IMG/VR virus record: IMGVR_UViG_3300030004_000096
Location: 1 to 21,694 of that record
Source: a virus
Length of the DNA: 21,694 nt
Reading direction: 5' to 3' (one strand)
Of the stretch, positions 1 through 7,350 are shown one piece after another. Within the stretch, counting starts at the first letter, position 1; each line of letters starts with the position of its first letter. The position numbers were made by a program, and so were the translations under genes. The notes under the pieces were generated by a model. The model was not told the origin of the DNA. It searched no databases and saw only the letters and a list, made by a program, of their open reading frames with translations.

Positions 1-2
1 TA

Positions 3-194
3 TCAGAAGATTATTGGTTCTGTCAAAAGGTTCAAGAAATAGGTCTTAAGACTTGGTTATGTCCTTGGATGAAGACAATGCACGTAGGCACCATGATTTA
101 TGGTGGTTCTCTGGCTGACTTAGCAGCAATTGGAGCTTCTCCTACTGCCGATCCAGCACAATTAAAGAAGTTCCGCGATCAAGCAAAGAGCTAA
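3..194 (+). CDS. C-terminal part of a glycosyltransferase-like protein (partial)
   Basis: The reading frame is open from the left edge to a TAA at 192-194, giving 63 residues of a C terminus. It contains SEDYWFCQKVQEIG followed by TWLCPWMKTMHVGTMIYGG. The SEDxxFCxxxxxxG then HVG pattern is familiar from the C-terminal part of GT-A-type glycosyltransferase-like proteins in large phages, where the acidic residues and the His are near the active site. Such enzymes may modify phage DNA or surface sugars, but the N-terminal catalytic half lies outside the window, so the substrate cannot be inferred. No promoter is visible between it and the next gene, 19 bases downstream. Confidence 0.6.
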   Translation, partial: SEDYWFCQKVQEIGLKTWLCPWMKTMHVGTMIYGGSLADLAAIGASPTADPAQLKKFRDQAKS

Positions 195-213
195 CTTGTG
201 ATCCAAGTAATTC

Positions 214-750
214 ATGAAAAAGAAACAAAATCAAAAGGATACTTGGATTATGACACTAGAAGAAGCACTTGAAAACGATATCATTGAAAGCGGTGATCTT
301 ATCGCCTTCAGTGGTAAAGACTGGAAGAAAAGATTTGAAAAAGTAGAATATAAGAATTATATTTATTTTTCAGATGTTGCTTTAGCTTTTGTTAAAGATA
401 AAGAAGCATTTATGTATTTTTATTTACCAAAATCTGGACTACAATTAGTACCACTTGAAGGATTAGATTCTTTTCTTCTTATTAAGACTGGAATTACATG
501 GAATAAAACAATTCAGGCTGTAATGAAAAGCCTGATTGGAACTAAGAAGTCTCATATTAATGAGTTTCTTTCTTTCTTTTCTAAAAATACCACAGAAAAA
601 AGATTTTATCCAGCATTATTAGCTGGTTTGATCCTTATCTATGGTGGATATCGCATTGTTCTTGACGGAATTACTCCGACAAGAATGATTAATTCATTAA
701 CTCACATTTTAGGACGAAAGTCCATATATATTAAAAAACAAGAAGGATAG
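214..750 (+). CDS. unknown protein with NlpC/P60-like GDLIAFSG motif and a C-terminal hydrophobic stretch
   Basis: 178 residues. After a short lysine-rich start comes ESGDLIAFSGKDW and, about 25 residues later, YFSDVALAF. This resembles the GDlilFsG ... SHVAlv pattern of permuted papain-like (YiiX/NlpC-type) folds, but the expected His is Asp here and no catalytic Cys stands out, so activity is doubtful. Residues about 135-150 (ALLAGLILIYGG) are hydrophobic and could form a membrane segment. No clear Shine-Dalgarno precedes 214. An in-frame ATG at 250 (MTLEEALE), behind AAAAGGAT, is an alternative start. It lies one base before the next gene. The family assignment is inference. Confidence 0.6.
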   Translation: MKKKQNQKDTWIMTLEEALENDIIESGDLIAFSGKDWKKRFEKVEYKNYIYFSDVALAFVKDKEAFMYFYLPKSGLQLVPLEGLDSFLLIKTGITWNKTIQAVMKSLIGTKKSHINEFLSFFSKNTTEKRFYPALLAGLILIYGGYRIVLDGITPTRMINSLTHILGRKSIYIKKQEG

Positions 751-751
751 T

Positions 752-1033
752 ATGTCAGATATTTTTAACGAAATTACCGAAGAAAAAGAAGTAGATTATA
801 CACAATTTAAAAATGGTGCCGATCTGCTTAATGCATTAAATGATAATGGATATAAATGGGCTCTTGCATTTACACAGACTATTAAGAAGGTAGCAGGAAT
901 TGAATTAGATGTAAATGCTGTTTTTCCTTGGTTTGCAAATGCAATCGAATGGTCAAATCAGTATAGAATTAATGAAGCCTTGAAAAAGAAAGAAGAAGAA
1001 CATAATGGTGATTGGGGTAAAGATAATTCTTGA
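752..1033 (+). CDS. hypothetical acidic protein, 93 aa
   Basis: The ATG at 752 is preceded by AGAAGGATAG, a good ribosome site inside the end of the previous gene, so the two are translationally linked. The product is acidic at the N terminus (SDIFNEITEEKEVDY), with a central part rich in aromatic and hydrophobic residues and a charged tail (KKKEEEHNGDWGKDN). No catalytic motif or membrane segment is recognisable. The stop codon lies inside the -35 region of the promoter that serves the clamp gene. Function unknown. Confidence 0.65.
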   Translation: MSDIFNEITEEKEVDYTQFKNGADLLNALNDNGYKWALAFTQTIKKVAGIELDVNAVFPWFANAIEWSNQYRINEALKKKEEEHNGDWGKDNS

Positions 1034-1058
1034 CAAATAGCTGAAACTTCTTTAGTAT
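1030..1058 (+). promoter_or_regulatory. sigma70-type promoter upstream of the clamp/clamp-loader block
   Basis: TTGACA at 1030-1035, a 17-base spacer, then TAGTAT at 1053-1058. The start point would be near 1065, about 20 bases before the ATG of the sliding clamp gene. The perfect -35 and spacing suggest recognition by the host RNA polymerase, which fits early expression of replication genes. Confidence 0.75.
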
Positions 1059-1084
1059 ACGGTTCTTAATTAAGTGGGATCAAA

Positions 1085-1762
1085 ATGAAATTTACAGAAA
1101 AATTTACTAATTATCTAAAGAACTTCAGTATTATAAATCAAAGCATGTATTTTGTTCCGGGTTCTGTTCAATGTACATCTATATCAGGCAATTCAGGCGA
1201 TATCTTCTTTGCACGTCTCAATAGTGACGTAGAAATTCCAGAAGATTTCGCCGTATTTGAATTAGCCAAGTTTCTGAACATTATGAGTATGTTCGATGAA
1301 CCTTCAATCCAAATTGAACATAACAAGAAATTAATCATTTCTGACAGTAATCGTAAGTTTGAATACGTCTTAACGCATCCTGAAATGATTAAGTATCCGA
1401 CTCGTCCAGATCGCTATAAGAGGCCCACAGAAGGCATAGAATTTTCTATGGGGTATGACAAGCTCAAAGAAGTTTTTAAGGCTTCAGCGATCCTTAAAAC
1501 CAATCATATTACGTTTGGTGGTGATGGTGAGCGTCTCTTTGTTTCAGCTTCAGACTATCGTAGTCCTACATCATCAAATGGTAAGATTTATCTTGGTGAG
1601 TCTGATATTCGATTCTCTGCTGTCGTCGAAAAAGAATCCTTGAAAATTGTTGACACAACCTATGATGTTGTGGTATCCAGAAAGGGTTTCATTTATCTGA
1701 CTAATTCAGAAATTGAATATTTTATTCCTGTAAATTCAGAATTCTCAAAGCTCGGAGCTTAA
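1085..1762 (+). CDS. 45: DNA polymerase sliding clamp (T4 gp45-like)
   Basis: 225 residues, close to the length of T4 gp45 (228). It is the first gene of the 45-44-62-regA block found across T4-like phages, which with its length and general sequence character supports the call. The protein forms a trimeric ring that tethers the replicative polymerase to DNA; in T4 it also acts as the mobile activator of late transcription. The late-promoter-like motifs found throughout this window are consistent with that second role. Translation starts at ATG 1085 after GTGGGATCAAA. A host-type promoter lies just upstream. Confidence 0.9.
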   Translation: MKFTEKFTNYLKNFSIINQSMYFVPGSVQCTSISGNSGDIFFARLNSDVEIPEDFAVFELAKFLNIMSMFDEPSIQIEHNKKLIISDSNRKFEYVLTHPEMIKYPTRPDRYKRPTEGIEFSMGYDKLKEVFKASAILKTNHITFGGDGERLFVSASDYRSPTSSNGKIYLGESDIRFSAVVEKESLKIVDTTYDVVVSRKGFIYLTNSEIEYFIPVNSEFSKLGA

Positions 1763-1763
1763 A

Positions 1764-2705
1764 TTGATCAATAAAGCATGGGTCGATCTATATCGACCAA
1801 ATACTCTGTCAGAATGTATTCTGACCGATGAACTTTATAATAAATTCTATTCCTTCGTCCGAACAGAGTCAATCCCAAATCTCATTTTAGTAGGCCCTTC
1901 AGGAATCGGTAAGACTTCTGTAGCTGTCGCCATGCTGAAGGATTTGGATTGTGACTATTACAAGGTAAATGCTTCTATTAAGGGTATTGATCTTATTCGT
2001 GATGAAGTTATGCAGTTTTGTTCTACTGTCTCATTCGTCGGTAAGAAGAAATACGTTATTTTCGATGAAGCTGACGGTCTTTCTGTTGCCGCTCAAGATG
2101 CTCTTAAGACATTTATCGAGGAATATGCTAATAATGCAGGATTTATCTTTACTTGTAATAGTCTTAACAAGCTTATTCCTGCAATCCAATCAAGAAATAT
2201 GATCATTAACTTTGTTGTATCAAAGAATGATTTTCCTACACTAGCTAAGAATTTCTACAAAAAAGTAGAAACTATATTAAATGAAAATAACGTAGTTTTT
2301 GAAAAACAGGTAATCGGTCCTGTAATCAAGAAATTTTTTCCAGATTGGCGAAAAATCTTGATTGTGTTGCAAGAGTATGCTATAACTCATAATAACATTA
2401 TAGATAATGGAATTCTTGGTAACAAGGATTTAGATACTTTAGACGAGTTGATTGGCTTTATCAAGTCAAAGCAATGGGAAAATGCACGTAAATGGGTCGG
2501 TGAGAATAATGACTGTTATGTTGACTTCGCATCTTTCTTAAGAAAGCTTTATGATGAAATAAAGGGATTGCTGCAATCTAGCAGTCTTCCGGTCCTTACC
2601 GTAAGGATGAATGAATTCGATTTTCAACATTACTTTGTTGCTGACAAAGAGAATAATGTAATCGCATTCATAACCAAGATTATGACTGAAATTGTATTTA
2701 AATGA
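1764..2705 (+). CDS. 44: clamp loader AAA+ ATPase subunit (T4 gp44-like)
   Basis: 313 residues, near the T4 gp44 length (319). It has an AAA+ core: Walker A GPSGIGKTS at residues 44-52, Walker B IFDEAD at 99-104, sensor 1 around FTCNS at 129-133, and an SRN motif at 143-145 in the position of the arginine finger. Four copies with one gp62 open and load the gp45 ring using ATP. The start is TTG at 1764, one base after the clamp stop codon, suggesting coupled translation with lowered efficiency. The 3' end overlaps the gp62 start as ATGA. Confidence 0.95.
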   Translation: MINKAWVDLYRPNTLSECILTDELYNKFYSFVRTESIPNLILVGPSGIGKTSVAVAMLKDLDCDYYKVNASIKGIDLIRDEVMQFCSTVSFVGKKKYVIFDEADGLSVAAQDALKTFIEEYANNAGFIFTCNSLNKLIPAIQSRNMIINFVVSKNDFPTLAKNFYKKVETILNENNVVFEKQVIGPVIKKFFPDWRKILIVLQEYAITHNNIIDNGILGNKDLDTLDELIGFIKSKQWENARKWVGENNDCYVDFASFLRKLYDEIKGLLQSSSLPVLTVRMNEFDFQHYFVADKENNVIAFITKIMTEIVFK

Positions 2706-3064
2706 AGAATACTCCATTTACATTCATAAATGCTATCTGTAACCATGAATATGTGGAAGTAGATAGCACCTACAATCAATTTTTAGTTAATAGATTTTTT
2801 TCTTACTTCGTAGATACGGTATTAATTAGTAACGAAGCCTCAAAATTTACTGGAATTAGTAATCAGGCTCATTTCGACTTTTATTACCATCTAATAAGTA
2901 GAAAAAAAAGATTTGTCAAAAAGTGGTACAAATCTGATAATGAAGATATCAAGATAATAGCAAATTATTATGATATCTCATATAAGAATGCGAGAATATA
3001 TCTTGGTATTCTTTTGAACGAAGAAATAGCTTTGATGAAACAAAGTCTTGAAAACAATGGTTAA
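2702..3064 (+). CDS. 62: clamp loader small subunit (T4 gp62-like), short form
   Basis: 120 residues directly after and overlapping gp44 by four bases (ATGA), the position of gene 62 in T4-like phages. The segment ISNQAHFDFYYHLISRKKRF matches in style the conserved AHFNYL..A.PRGKRYGKW region of T4 gp62. The protein is much shorter than T4 gp62 (187 residues), and both ends appear trimmed. It would be the single non-ATPase subunit of the loader. Assignment rests on position plus this motif. Confidence 0.8.
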   Translation: MKNTPFTFINAICNHEYVEVDSTYNQFLVNRFFSYFVDTVLISNEASKFTGISNQAHFDFYYHLISRKKRFVKKWYKSDNEDIKIIANYYDISYKNARIYLGILLNEEIALMKQSLENNG

Positions 3065-3075
3065 AGGAAAAGGTA

Positions 3076-3471
3076 ATGACTGATATTTTTAATACCCTGA
3101 TTGAAGTGAAGCTGAAGAATCCTGAAGACTTCCTTAAAGTCAAGGAAACTTTAAGTCGAATTGGAGTATCTTCATATAACGAAAAGCGTCTTGCTCAGAC
3201 TTGTCACATTTTTCATAGAAAAGGTCAATATTATATTGTTCATTTTCTAGAAATGTTTAAGATCGATGGTAAAGGAAAGACTTTTACCGAGGAAGACAAG
3301 AATCGTCGTGATACAATTGCACTACTCCTTGAAGAATGGGGACTTGTGGAAATCGTAAATCGTGATATACTGAAGGGTGTTCAACCTTCTATGAAGGGTA
3401 TTAAGATTGTTCCATTCAAAGAAAAAAATGAATGGGTTCTTGTTCCGAAGTATCATATCGGAAGAAAGTAA
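3076..3471 (+). CDS. regA: RegA translational repressor
   Basis: 131 residues, compared with 122 in T4 RegA. It begins MTDIFNTLIEVKLKNPEDFLKVKETLSRIG and includes LAQTCHIFHRKGQYYIVHFLEMFKIDG, typical of the family. RegA binds AU-rich sequence around start codons of many early phage mRNAs and blocks ribosome entry, and in T4 it represses its own and clamp-loader mRNAs. It sits last in the 45-44-62-regA block, behind AAAGGAAAAGGTA. Its TAA overlaps the ATG of the next gene (TAATG). Confidence 0.93.
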   Translation: MTDIFNTLIEVKLKNPEDFLKVKETLSRIGVSSYNEKRLAQTCHIFHRKGQYYIVHFLEMFKIDGKGKTFTEEDKNRRDTIALLLEEWGLVEIVNRDILKGVQPSMKGIKIVPFKEKNEWVLVPKYHIGRK

Positions 3472-3650
3472 TGCTTTCAGTAAGTGAAAAATATGTGGGG
3501 AGAAGGGTCAAGTCTATAAAGGCTGGCTCTTTTCCTTCATTTCGTGGAGTTATTATTGGTACTCAGAATGCATTCTATGTTGTCAAAAACACAAAAGACA
3601 ACACAGAATGGTTAAGGTATCCATCAGAATTAGAGATTTATAAAAAATGA
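3471..3650 (+). CDS. hypothetical protein, 59 aa
   Basis: I chose the ATG at 3471, which overlaps the regA stop (TAATG), rather than an upstream in-frame ATG inside regA. The product is small and basic with alternating hydrophobic residues (VGRRVKSI, GVIIGTQNAFYVVKN), suggesting a small beta-barrel such as an SH3- or KOW-like fold; that is only a pattern impression. Its TGA overlaps the start of the ATP-grasp gene (ATGA), so it belongs to the same operon. Confidence 0.6.
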   Translation: MLSVSEKYVGRRVKSIKAGSFPSFRGVIIGTQNAFYVVKNTKDNTEWLRYPSELEIYKK

Positions 3651-4522
3651 TTGACTGGCTTATTGACGAAATTCTTTTAGAAAAACATGATACCGGATTT
3701 CCTACTTTGGCCGAGGCTGCAAGTAATGCCGGTCATAATGTAATATTGACAAGATATATTCCTTTTTCTACATCGGTGTCAAATGATGTAGATCAATTTA
3801 TATATGAAAGACAAACAGTTTTAAATAAACCTTTGGTTGCATATGGTTGTACTGGTTTTCTGAAGCAACTTGTTAAAAATCCATATTATAAGTTTAGTTG
3901 TCCCGGTGCATACTTCAAGATAGACGAGTTGAAATACTCAGTTTATTCTTCTCAATGGGGTGAGTATATGTTTAATGAAGACTACATCATGCTTCCTTAT
4001 GGAGAACTAAAGCGTCGTATCGACGAAGATATTCATGAAGGTAGACGACCACCACATTTTAAATCACATAGACTTTTTGTTAGACCTGATGTTGTCACAA
4101 AGTCCTTTGCTGGTCGTTTATTCGATTTTGATACTTTTGAAGACTCAATTCGATCTATCGTACAATATGAACCAATCGATGATAGAGAATTATGCATAAT
4201 TGCATCTGAAAAAGAAATAATTGCAGAATTTCGTCATATTGTATGCGACCGTGAAGTCATTACGGGCTCTCAGTATCGACGTGATGGAAAGCTAGACATT
4301 CGTAGCGATGTTGATGAAGATTGCCACAGGCTGGCTCAACAGGTAGCAGAGAAAGAAGATATGGATTATGTCTATGTCGTCGATACTGCATTGACTGAAG
4401 ATGGTCCGAGAATTATGGAATTTAATGCATTTTCATGTTCTGGTCTATACGCCTGCGACACAAATATCATTGTAGATAAAGTTGGTAAAATGGCAATAAA
4501 AGAATTGAAGGGTGATCTATGA
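3647..4522 (+). CDS. ATP-grasp domain protein
   Basis: 291 residues. The C-terminal half has the layout of an ATP-grasp ligase: LFVRPDVVTKSFAG near residue 141, a central acidic stretch, YVVDTALTEDGPRIMEFNAF around residues 245-268 with the metal-binding Asp, Glu and Asn, then a Gly/Cys-rich SCSGLYACD. This is the style of phage ATP-grasp proteins of the R2K clade. ATP-grasp enzymes join an acyl phosphate to an amine or thiol, but neither substrate nor partner can be read from the sequence. It overlaps both neighbours by four bases. Confidence 0.75.
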   Translation: MIDWLIDEILLEKHDTGFPTLAEAASNAGHNVILTRYIPFSTSVSNDVDQFIYERQTVLNKPLVAYGCTGFLKQLVKNPYYKFSCPGAYFKIDELKYSVYSSQWGEYMFNEDYIMLPYGELKRRIDEDIHEGRRPPHFKSHRLFVRPDVVTKSFAGRLFDFDTFEDSIRSIVQYEPIDDRELCIIASEKEIIAEFRHIVCDREVITGSQYRRDGKLDIRSDVDEDCHRLAQQVAEKEDMDYVYVVDTALTEDGPRIMEFNAFSCSGLYACDTNIIVDKVGKMAIKELKGDL

Positions 4523-4737
4523 CATATAGAAATGTTTACGATAATACAAATAGAATTGACTGGATAAATTTAGAAGAATCTGAAAGAAAGCTTTTAAAAC
4601 GAAAAAATAATCCTGATAATAAGCGAGCAGGACATTACACTGGTCGTTGTATGCGGTGTAAGTCTGACGATCTATGGGATGATTGCACAGCCTATGGTTG
4701 TAATAAATGTGGTGCAAAGTATTACTTTGGGGGCTGA
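4519..4737 (+). CDS. small zinc-ribbon protein
   Basis: 72 residues. Cysteines at 44, 47, 61 and 64 form two CxxC knuckles (CMRC and CNKC), with an extra Cys at 56: a zinc-ribbon pattern. The N-terminal half is charged. Such small phage proteins often bind nucleic acid or RNA polymerase, but nothing here specifies the partner. It overlaps the ATP-grasp gene by four bases and may be co-translated with it. Confidence 0.7.
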   Translation: MTYRNVYDNTNRIDWINLEESERKLLKRKNNPDNKRAGHYTGRCMRCKSDDLWDDCTAYGCNKCGAKYYFGG

Positions 4738-4739
4738 TA

Positions 4740-4958
4740 ATGGGAACTTGCAGTACAGTTATAAAAAGAAGCTTACTTGCAAATCTTCTAATCAATTATG
4801 TCGATCAGGTAATTGTTAGAAAGGCTTCGATTTGGGACGACAATGATTTATATTACGTCATTGTCGAGTCTAAGAAGCTTCCTGAAGGCGACAACGGATC
4901 GATGGATATCATTATAGATTATCTCGATGTTCGCTTTAAACCAGACCTTGATGTTTAG
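4740..4958 (+). CDS. hypothetical protein, 72 aa
   Basis: The ATG at 4740 lies two bases after the zinc-ribbon stop; an upstream in-frame ATG inside that gene is less likely. The sequence MGTCSTVIKRSLLANLLINYVDQVIVRKAS continues into a hydrophobic YYVIVESKK and an acidic C terminus. No motif is recognised. It is part of the same closely packed operon. Confidence 0.6.
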   Translation: MGTCSTVIKRSLLANLLINYVDQVIVRKASIWDDNDLYYVIVESKKLPEGDNGSMDIIIDYLDVRFKPDLDV

Positions 4959-4967
4959 GAGATTAAA

Positions 4968-5216
4968 ATGGATATTTTATGGTATACTTTGTATGTATTA
5001 AGTGGTTTTATTCCTTGGATGATTACCTTGAAATGGCAATCAATACAATTTAAACAAGACATTTATTCAGATGATATGATTATAGCATTTTTAGTATCAT
5101 TAGTATTTGGACCGCTTTTTCCTATTATCATTGGATTAGTTATGTTGGTTATTGCGTTTTGTCAATATTTAAACAAAAAGAAATTTGTAATATTTGAAGG
5201 AAAGGGAAAGAAATGA
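4968..5216 (+). CDS. small inner-membrane protein, two predicted helices
   Basis: 82 residues. There are two hydrophobic segments, about residues 4-20 (LWYTLYVLSGFIPWMIT) and 42-68 (MIIAFLVSLVFGPLFPIIIG and onward), then a lysine-rich tail NKKKFVIFEGKGKK. The topology and positive tail suggest a cytoplasmic C terminus. GATGTTTAGGAGATTAAA supplies a strong ribosome site. No family is recognised. It overlaps the next gene by four bases. Confidence 0.65.
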   Translation: MDILWYTLYVLSGFIPWMITLKWQSIQFKQDIYSDDMIIAFLVSLVFGPLFPIIIGLVMLVIAFCQYLNKKKFVIFEGKGKK

Positions 5217-5482
5217 CAGATCAAAAGTATATGAAACCGGGTTTTGACTTTGCTACCGGCAAACTCAATGAAGAATTAGGTGAGTCTGTAGCCGCTATAG
5301 GTAAATCTATGAGATTTGGGTGGTTTTCATACGATCCTACAGTAGATATTAATAAACGTCGTTCTAATATCGATTGGTTATTATCAGAACTAGATGATCT
5401 TAAAGGTGCAATCAAGAACTTTGAAGATCAAGTATGCTATAAAAATCTTGATAATTCAGTATTTAACAAAGGATTAAACTAA
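5213..5482 (+). CDS. MazG-like all-alpha nucleotide pyrophosphohydrolase-like protein
   Basis: 89 residues. LNEELGESVAAIGKSMRFGW followed by NIDWLLSELDDLKGAI reproduces the EExxE ... ExxD spacing of all-alpha NTP pyrophosphatases (MazG and relatives), in which these acidic residues bind Mg2+. Residues E20, E21, E24, E59 and D62 are the likely metal ligands. Phage versions are thought to clean nucleotide pools or lower alarmone levels; the substrate here is unknown. The TAA overlaps the next ATG (TAATG). Confidence 0.7.
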   Translation: MTDQKYMKPGFDFATGKLNEELGESVAAIGKSMRFGWFSYDPTVDINKRRSNIDWLLSELDDLKGAIKNFEDQVCYKNLDNSVFNKGLN

Positions 5483-5571
5483 TGCCACATCCCGCAAAGA
5501 ATCGTCCACGCAAAGGCCGTCGTAAGGTCGGTTCAGCAAAGCGTAAAGCTCGTCGCAACAAGAAGAAGTAA
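5482..5571 (+). CDS. 29-residue highly basic peptide
   Basis: A 30-codon frame starts at the ATG of a TAATG junction with the preceding gene and ends TAA at 5569-5571. The peptide starts MPHPAKNRPRKGRRK, about half of its residues are Lys or Arg, and there are almost no acidic residues. The codons are richer in GC than in neighbouring genes (CCC, CGC, GGC, CGT). A nucleic-acid-binding role (protamine-like, or like a tiny ribosomal protein) is plausible but inferred from charge only. Tight coupling and AAGGAAATTAA leading into the next gene support it being real. Confidence 0.7.
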   Translation: MPHPAKNRPRKGRRKVGSAKRKARRNKKK

Positions 5572-5580
5572 GGAAATTAA

Positions 5581-5766
5581 ATGACCACAAAAGTTACAGT
5601 AGATGCACATGCCGGTTGGCCAGTCAAAGTAATTTTTCTCGATCAAGTAAGTGAAAAAGAGACTATGACTATAGTAAAACCATATACTACTCAAGACTTT
5701 CATGTTTGGGATGGTAGAATGATTACTATTATTGAAATGAAGGGTCGAGTAGAAAAGAATGATTAA
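5581..5766 (+). CDS. hypothetical protein, 61 aa
   Basis: It starts at ATG 5581 after TAAGGAAATTAA. The sequence begins MTTKVTVDAHAGWPVKVIFLD and looks all-beta, with a conserved-looking DAHAGWPV motif that I associate with small uncharacterised phage proteins. No catalytic residues stand out. It overlaps the next gene by eight bases. Confidence 0.6.
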   Translation: MTTKVTVDAHAGWPVKVIFLDQVSEKETMTIVKPYTTQDFHVWDGRMITIIEMKGRVEKND

Positions 5767-5983
5767 TTCAGGAAAAAATCATGAAGAAGAAGATCGTCTA
5801 TTCGAGAGACTTCTTCTTCAAGAACTTAAAAATGGTATGAAAGAAAAATTAATGAATGTCCTTGAAAAAGATGTTGATGACATTGTAAACTTGGCTTCAG
5901 CTAATTTTGAAATATCTGTCAAGAAATATATGGATCATTATAATGATCGTGAAATGGTAAATTATCTTATTAGAAAGCATTAA
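5759..5983 (+). CDS. hypothetical helical protein, 74 aa
   Basis: Predominantly charged and leucine-rich (EEEDRLFERLLLQELKNG, KEKLMNVLEKDVDDIV), so probably helical. No motif is recognised. The start ATGATTAATTC overlaps the previous stop. Its TAA falls within the TAATAAATA motif that begins the regulatory element for the next gene. Confidence 0.55.
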   Translation: MINSGKNHEEEDRLFERLLLQELKNGMKEKLMNVLEKDVDDIVNLASANFEISVKKYMDHYNDREMVNYLIRKH

Positions 5984-6004
5984 TAAATACCTAAAAAAAG
6001 GTAT
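5981..6004 (+). promoter_or_regulatory. late promoter overlapping a hairpin that masks the ribosome site of the 6008 gene
   Basis: AATAAATA at 5982-5989 resembles the T4 late promoter octamer. It overlaps the 5' arm (ATACCT, 5987-5992) of a hairpin with an A6 loop and 3' arm AGGTAT (5999-6004). The AAGG of the ribosome site lies in the loop end and 3' arm. RNA started about seven bases after the octamer would lack the 5' arm and leave the site open; read-through RNA would fold it. Confidence 0.55.
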
Positions 6005-6007
6005 GAA

Positions 6008-6553
6008 ATGCAATCTTTTAAGAAATATATCACAGAAACGTTCGTAACAATAGGATTCGATCCTAAACACGAACATTTACGTGCTAAGCACAGACAAGAA
6101 TTTCATGACATTCTCAGAAATTCATATAAGAACGTAGAAGGTGGATACGGCGGTCTAGGGCATGGAACAGAAGAAGAATCCAAGTCAATTCATAAGGACT
6201 TGGATTCTTCTTTAATTAAGGCTGTCAAGAGAGACGGTAAGATAAGTTCTGTTAGATTATACAAAAATTCTTTTGGTCGTAAAGCTATCGCTGCCGGTAC
6301 AGATGGTACTCCGCAAGGAAAGACAGATTATAAAAAAATTAATCATGAAGACCATACGCAAAAACGTGCTTGGGGTGAAATTTCTGGTGTTCCCGAAATC
6401 ATTAATAAAAAGATGGGTGTACCATATGTTCATGCAAAACATGCAGAAAAATTATTGAATAAGCCAGTTGACATTACGGGTGAATTCACGTATAAGAGAC
6501 AATTGGGAAAAGAAAAACACGAGAAGTCTATTATGGGACATCCTAAGTCATGA
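6008..6553 (+). CDS. hypothetical late protein with FKKYITE-type N terminus
   Basis: 181 residues. The start MQSFKKYITETF resembles the N-terminal FKxYLxE segment of many T4-like proteins, some of them head-associated. The body (HEHLRAKHRQEFHDILRNSY, GGYGGLG, SLIKAVKRDGKISSVRLYKN, TDGTPQGKTDYKK) suggests an alpha/beta fold, perhaps acetyltransferase-like, but I cannot confirm that. A late promoter with a hairpin lies directly upstream. It overlaps the next gene by four bases. Confidence 0.65.
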   Translation: MQSFKKYITETFVTIGFDPKHEHLRAKHRQEFHDILRNSYKNVEGGYGGLGHGTEEESKSIHKDLDSSLIKAVKRDGKISSVRLYKNSFGRKAIAAGTDGTPQGKTDYKKINHEDHTQKRAWGEISGVPEIINKKMGVPYVHAKHAEKLLNKPVDITGEFTYKRQLGKEKHEKSIMGHPKS

Positions 6554-6819
6554 TGAATTATGCTATCTGCATTTATAAGCACAAAATTGCAAAAATTCTT
6601 GATAAAAGAATCGAGCTAGGAAAGTTACAATTTTTTACATCTGTAACCATTCCCTATGATCTTGGAGAAAAAAAGATTATCGAAAACATTGACAATCTTC
6701 TTTCTTTGTCGTATAATAACTGCAATTCATCCGTAACCGTTTATATTGATGATGCTATTTATACTCAGGCACTGAATATAATCAAGGATTATGGATTTAA
6801 GGACATTGTTGTATACTGA
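6550..6819 (+). CDS. hypothetical protein, 89 aa
   Basis: Starts ATGATG, overlapping the previous stop. It is a mixed alpha/beta sequence with no known motif (MMNYAICIYKHKIAKILDKR ... DYGFKDIVVY). It carries a perfect sigma70 promoter consensus within its coding sequence, pointing at the next two genes. Confidence 0.6.
   Translation: MMNYAICIYKHKIAKILDKRIELGKLQFFTSVTIPYDLGEKKIIENIDNLLSLSYNNCNSSVTVYIDDAIYTQALNIIKDYGFKDIVVY
6689..6717 (+). promoter_or_regulatory. perfect-consensus sigma70 promoter inside a gene
   Basis: TTGACA (6689-6694), a 17-base spacer and TATAAT (6712-6717) match both hexamers exactly at optimal spacing. The start would be near 6725, about 110 bases before the HEIGH protein gene at 6835. 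This should give early expression of the 6835 and 7347 genes independently of the upstream operon. Confidence 0.65.
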
Positions 6820-6834
6820 TATCTGAGGTTTATT

Positions 6835-7350
6835 ATGGCTATTACTTTTTCTAATTTTGTTCAGGTTTTCATGAACATAAGCGAATATGCTTATAGCAGC
6901 AACGACCTTTTGAATTGTTCAAAGGATCGTAATCTATGCTTAGATGTAAATCACAAATTAAATTCTAATAATATTACATATGAACTTATTAATGATGCTG
7001 ATTATAATAAGGCGCATATTGCATATAATAGAGTTGAAATAGCTCCAATTGATGATTTAATTACTTATAATTCAGCACTTCATGAAATCGGTCATATTTT
7101 GACTACCGATTTAAATCATCTTATGATGGTATATCGGAAGATTGCCGACGAAGGTTTCTTGAATGCTTCAGATAGTCTTTTTCAAGAATATAAAGAAGTT
7201 GCAATTATTTATGAAAATCTGGCTTGGGATTGGGCTAAAACCAATTCTATATCTTGGAATTCAGATGTTGACAAACTTGTTAAAGAGTGTGTGCTTACAT
7301 ACACCGACTCACCACCAATCTCAGTTTTTAGGAATTATGTGGGAATATGA
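6835..7350 (+). CDS. zincin-like metallopeptidase domain protein (HEIGH motif)
   Basis: 171 residues. LHEIGHIL at residues 82-89 is an HExxH zinc-binding motif with a hydrophobic flank typical of gluzincins and related phage zincins. The third ligand is not obvious; Glu residues in DEGFLNASD (after residue 100) or in KEVAIIYENLAWDW are candidates. The N-terminal 70 residues have no recognised domain and no signal peptide is seen, so it would act inside the host. The substrate is unknown. It overlaps the nucleotidyltransferase gene by four bases (ATGA). Confidence 0.65.
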   Translation: MAITFSNFVQVFMNISEYAYSSNDLLNCSKDRNLCLDVNHKLNSNNITYELINDADYNKAHIAYNRVEIAPIDDLITYNSALHEIGHILTTDLNHLMMVYRKIADEGFLNASDSLFQEYKEVAIIYENLAWDWAKTNSISWNSDVDKLVKECVLTYTDSPPISVFRNYVGI

